Below are positions 7,630 through 9,847 of a stretch of DNA of 9,847 nt, one piece after another. This DNA is from an uncultured Phycisphaerales bacterium (GTDB lineage: Bacteria; Planctomycetota; Phycisphaerae; WQYP01): the NCBI GenBank assembly GCA_903868035.1, contig CAIPTQ010000090.1:1-9847 (forward strand). The letters run 5' to 3'. The position numbers and the translations under genes are program-made. Position 1 is the stretch's first letter; each line of letters opens with the position of its first letter. The notes below the pieces were generated by a model, which was not told the origin of the DNA, did not search any database, and saw only the letters and a list, made by a program, of their open reading frames with translations.

Positions 7630-7796
7630 CGGGCGGAAACAATTGGGAACATGCACCGGCGGCGCGAATGAGGAATGGATAACGCCGCGCCGCGGGGATG
7701 CCCGTTTTTCGTCTGCCGCCAGCCACCACGCTTGGCATCTTAACGCTGGCCGGCGCGCTTATGTGCCATCATCATCACGCATGCCAACTAATGGAT

Positions 7797-7825
7797 ACTA
7801 AAACATGCTTGCCGCGTGAAGTCAA
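7797..7825 (-). promoter_or_regulatory. Possible sigma-70-type promoter for the pilus cluster
   Basis: In the minus sense TTGACT (7825-7820; 5 of 6 consensus bases) is followed after 17 bases by TTTAGT (7802-7797; 4 of 6). It lies in the AT-richer part of the gap, 46 bases past the MauE-like stop codon. The spacing is ideal, but the -10 is only fair, and promoter rules in these phyla are poorly known. Confidence 0.4.
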
Positions 7826-7870
7826 TGCCCGAATCCCGCTTTTTAAGTGATGTTCCCTGATTTTGGGCGA

Positions 7871-8284
7871 TTATGCGCGCTTTTTAGTTAAAGATACGGC
7901 GAAATAAACCCCCAAAGCGCCGCCCAAAAGCAGGCCGTCCACGGCCAAGGTGATCCACAACGTCGTCCGGGGCGGGCCGAGGGAAATGGAACCCATGCAC
8001 CCACACCTATGGGGGTCGGTTTTTCCCAGCTCCACAATTACTGCGCTTAGGAATGTCGATAACAGCACAATTGTGGAAAATGCCGCCCCGCGCGGACACC
8101 AGCCGGTCCCCAGCCAGAGGGCCAGGGCCAATTCGGCTATAACTAACGCCCACTGATACACTTGCGGCAACGCGCCGAACATCGTTTCGGCGGCCCCACC
8201 ACCCCCTCCACGCACCATCACGGCCAGTTTCAACCCCGCGGCGATCGCAAAGACCAAGGCCAAAAGCCACTGCAATATTCTCAT
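7871..8284 (-). CDS. MauE/DoxX-like small integral membrane protein
   Basis: The product has 137 residues with four predicted membrane helices at about 3-22, 41-59, 67-86 and 107-131. It shows GLKL near the end of helix 1, Cys63 after helix 2, and a C-G-C-M-G motif (Cys94, Cys96) between helices 3 and 4, as in the MauE branch of the DoxX-like family. Family members are thought to take part in membrane redox or disulfide chemistry; the substrate cannot be told here. A Gly run (26-30) sits in the first loop. Its ATG overlaps the TGA of the propeller gene upstream (ATGA at 8281-8284) and there is only a weak ribosome site, so translation is probably coupled. The gene may help the exported partner fold or be unrelated in function. 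Confidence 0.7.
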   Translation of the reverse strand: MRILQWLLALVFAIAAGLKLAVMVRGGGGGAAETMFGALPQVYQWALVIAELALALWLGTGWCPRGAAFSTIVLLSTFLSAVIVELGKTDPHRCGCMGSISLGPPRTTLWITLAVDGLLLGGALGVYFAVSLTKKRA

Positions 8285-9738
8285 GGTTTATATTCCAAAA
8301 TATAGGCCATGGTCGGGGGAAGAATGCGTCCGGAGGCGTCATTTCCATCGAGTTGGTCTGTCTTCTGGACATACAGGTTAAGTATGTGGTCGCGATTCCA
8401 AAGTGTGGGGTCAAAAGAGGGCTCCCAGGAACCCCAGGATTCGGAGGTCAGGTCGGTGAGTTGCCAGGGGGGCGCGGACGTATAAACGGTGTTTGCCGGA
8501 TTATTTTGGGCCATAATTTGGCTTATCTTCGTGCTGTTTAGGCTTCCCAAATTAATATTGTTGATTGTGGCGAGGGTGACGCGGTCGTTTCGTTCTGCAT
8601 CGCGAAAAACAACCAGTATGCGCGGGGGGGTGGAGGGGGTGGGCGCGGGGTCCACGAGGATCAGCGGGCGGGAGATGGGTATGCGTTTGGTGCCCGCGCC
8701 GGCGAGGGTGAAGGGGGTTTTACGCTCCCCGACCGGGACGGCATGCCAGGCGGCGCCATCATGATAGATGACGTGGTACTGGGGGATGGCCGAACCCGCG
8801 GGGCGGAAATAGGTTGCTATGTAAGGATGTCCATAGGCATCGCCGGCCATCGTGGTCTGGTTGATGAGCTCGGATTTTTCGGGGATGGGAAGGGCGGTTT
8901 CGGCGGTGGCGGCGGTGAGGGGGAGGGCCAGGGGCGTGCCGGCGGCGGTGGTCCAGGTGCGGCCGGCGTCGGCGGAGCGGGCGTAGCAGACATCGTGATT
9001 TGTGGATACGTCGGAGGTGCGGCGCCAGGTCCAGGCGAGGTGGAGGGTGCCGTCGGGGCCGACGGCGAATTCGGGGTAGGCGTTTTGGCGGCCTTCGCCG
9101 GCGACGAGGTTGGGGGCGACGGTTTCCCATTTTTGGTTCGCGGTGCGGTAGCGTTTGAGGACCAGGTCGCCGTTGCCGGAGACGCCGACGCGGTAGAGGA
9201 AGAGGAGGTCGGCGGCGCCGGGGGCGTCAGGGCCGACGGGGCCGCCGGCGCCACCGGGAAGGGAGTAGAATTCGGGGTAGGTGACCTGGGTTTCACGGTC
9301 GGCGTTCATGGGGAGTTTGGGGGTGAGTTCCAGGGAGCCGGGGGCGGTGGAGCGGGCGTAGTTGAGGGCGTTGCCGTGGTGGTCCCAGGCGACGTGGAGG
9401 ATGCCGGCGCCGTCGATACCCAGGGAGATGGTGTTGTGGGCGTCCCTGGTGTTGCCGGTGAAGTCGGTGCGTTTGATATTCCAAGTGGCGGTGCCGTGCG
9501 TACGCTGGGCGAGGACGAGGCGGGAGTCGCGGTCGTAGAAGGCGGCGTATTGGGTATTCCGGAAAGTGACCAGCGGGCTGTGGCGGAAGACGACGGTGTT
9601 GATGGAGGAGGCGGCGAAGGCGTCGGCCAGGGGGAGCAGGCGGGGGGCCGGGAGTGAGGAGGGTTGAGGGAGGAGGGATGAGGGGGCGCTGGCGGACAGG
9701 TGGAGGGCGGGGAGGATGAGGCGCAACCGGGGTTTCAA
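8281..9738 (-). CDS. Exported BNR_4-type beta-propeller protein, possible polysaccharide lyase
   Basis: From the TTG at 9738 the product has 485 residues. The start MKPRLRLILPALHLSASA resembles a signal peptide, followed by a Pro/Ser/Leu-rich stretch to about residue 38. The rest matches the BNR_4 pattern: VVFRHSP, QYAAFYD, DAHNTISLGIDGAGILHVAWDHH, TYPEF and LYRVGVSGNGD, plus an Asp-box S-D-G-T-W at 255-262. BNR_4 proteins include seven-bladed ulvan lyases of families PL24 and PL25. His101 (DAHN) and His121 (DHH) are 20 residues apart, as are the two catalytic histidines I recall for PL25; Tyr154/Tyr158 and Arg183 could complete the site. Lyase activity is therefore a hypothesis. A GTG at 9744 is the alternative start. 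The gene overlaps the MauE-like gene by 4 bases. Confidence 0.75.
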   Translation of the reverse strand: MKPRLRLILPALHLSASAPSSLLPQPSSLPAPRLLPLADAFAASSINTVVFRHSPLVTFRNTQYAAFYDRDSRLVLAQRTHGTATWNIKRTDFTGNTRDAHNTISLGIDGAGILHVAWDHHGNALNYARSTAPGSLELTPKLPMNADRETQVTYPEFYSLPGGAGGPVGPDAPGAADLLFLYRVGVSGNGDLVLKRYRTANQKWETVAPNLVAGEGRQNAYPEFAVGPDGTLHLAWTWRRTSDVSTNHDVCYARSADAGRTWTTAAGTPLALPLTAATAETALPIPEKSELINQTTMAGDAYGHPYIATYFRPAGSAIPQYHVIYHDGAAWHAVPVGERKTPFTLAGAGTKRIPISRPLILVDPAPTPSTPPRILVVFRDAERNDRVTLATINNINLGSLNSTKISQIMAQNNPANTVYTSAPPWQLTDLTSESWGSWEPSFDPTLWNRDHILNLYVQKTDQLDGNDASGRILPPTMAYILEYKP

Positions 9739-9745
9739 GGGCACA

Positions 9746-9751
9746 CCTCCT
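9746..9751 (-). promoter_or_regulatory. Ribosome binding site that favours a TTG start for the propeller gene
   Basis: AGGAGG (minus sense) ends 7 nt before TTG at 9738..9736 but only 1 nt before the in-frame GTG at 9744. The spacing favours TTG, two codons further in, and gives a cleaner MKPRLRL signal-peptide start. Confidence 0.55.
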
Positions 9752-9847
9752 GTGGGAAGGGACAGGGAAGGGAATACCGCGCGGGGGGGAATTTGTCGAG
9801 AACCGGAACAGGAAGAGATGAAAGGCGGGGCGGCACAACGGGGGCAT

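Larger units (their letters stand above)
7504..7870. other. 367-base non-coding leader region before the PilM-PilN gene
   Basis: No frame here has support as a gene. The region holds a promoter-like pair (7797-7825), a hairpin with T-tract (7601-7629) and the pilM ribosome site (GGAGG at 7510-7514). I compared it by eye with cyclic-di-GMP and cobalamin riboswitch cores and saw no match. If the promoter is real, the pilM transcript has an untranslated leader of roughly 285 bases. Confidence 0.5.

Noticed and set aside
7504..7656. Upstream in-frame ATG (7656) as the pilM start
   Set aside because: The 51 extra residues have no PilM likeness, while the ATG at 7503 has GGAGG 6 nt before it.
8743..9657. 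Long plus-strand open frame, Gly/Val-rich, about 304 codons
   Set aside because: It is antisense to the propeller gene, whose protein has clear family motifs. The Gly-rich composition is what the GC-rich complement gives.
9771..9799. Promoter-like TCGACA, 17 bases, TATTCC upstream of the propeller gene
   Set aside because: The -10 matches only 3 of 6 bases and the spacer contains seven C in a row; too weak to annotate.

Overview
All five supportable genes lie on the minus strand, so the window reads from right to left. The DNA is GC-rich with short AT-rich patches between genes, and at least two starts look like TTG codons placed 7 nt after a good Shine-Dalgarno sequence. The PilM-like protein and the order of the pilus genes point to the PVC superphylum. 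From memory of the family I favour Planctomycetota (possibly Phycisphaerae) over Verrucomicrobiota, but I could not run a search.

Right part (about 7871-9738): a two-gene unit with a 4-base ATGA overlap. The first gene encodes an exported beta-propeller protein of the BNR_4 type, a family that includes ulvan-lyase-like proteins. The second encodes a small four-helix MauE/DoxX-like membrane protein. A 367-base non-coding stretch follows; it holds a plausible promoter and a hairpin followed by a T-tract (minus sense), both ahead of the pilus genes.

Left part (1-7503): a type IV pilus (or type II secretion-like) assembly locus. The order is a PilM-PilN fusion (actin-like ATPase domain, NLLP motif, one membrane helix, periplasmic domain), then a 486-residue inner-membrane-anchored periplasmic protein where PilO would sit, then a 551-residue membrane-anchored periplasmic protein where PilP would sit. 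After a 374-base gap comes the N-terminal 595 residues of a PilQ-like secretin, which runs off the left edge. The proteins would form the alignment complex that links the cytoplasmic motor (not in this window) to the outer-membrane secretin pore. The layout parallels the Akkermansia Amuc_1101-1098 cluster; that comparison is by position only.

The points most worth following up are a 12-base G homopolymer (coding sense) inside the secretin gene, a possible phase-variation switch; the PilM-PilN fusion with two unusual partner proteins; the hairpin-containing pilM leader; and the coupling of a lyase-like propeller gene to a MauE-like gene. No RNA genes, mobile elements or CRISPR arrays were seen.
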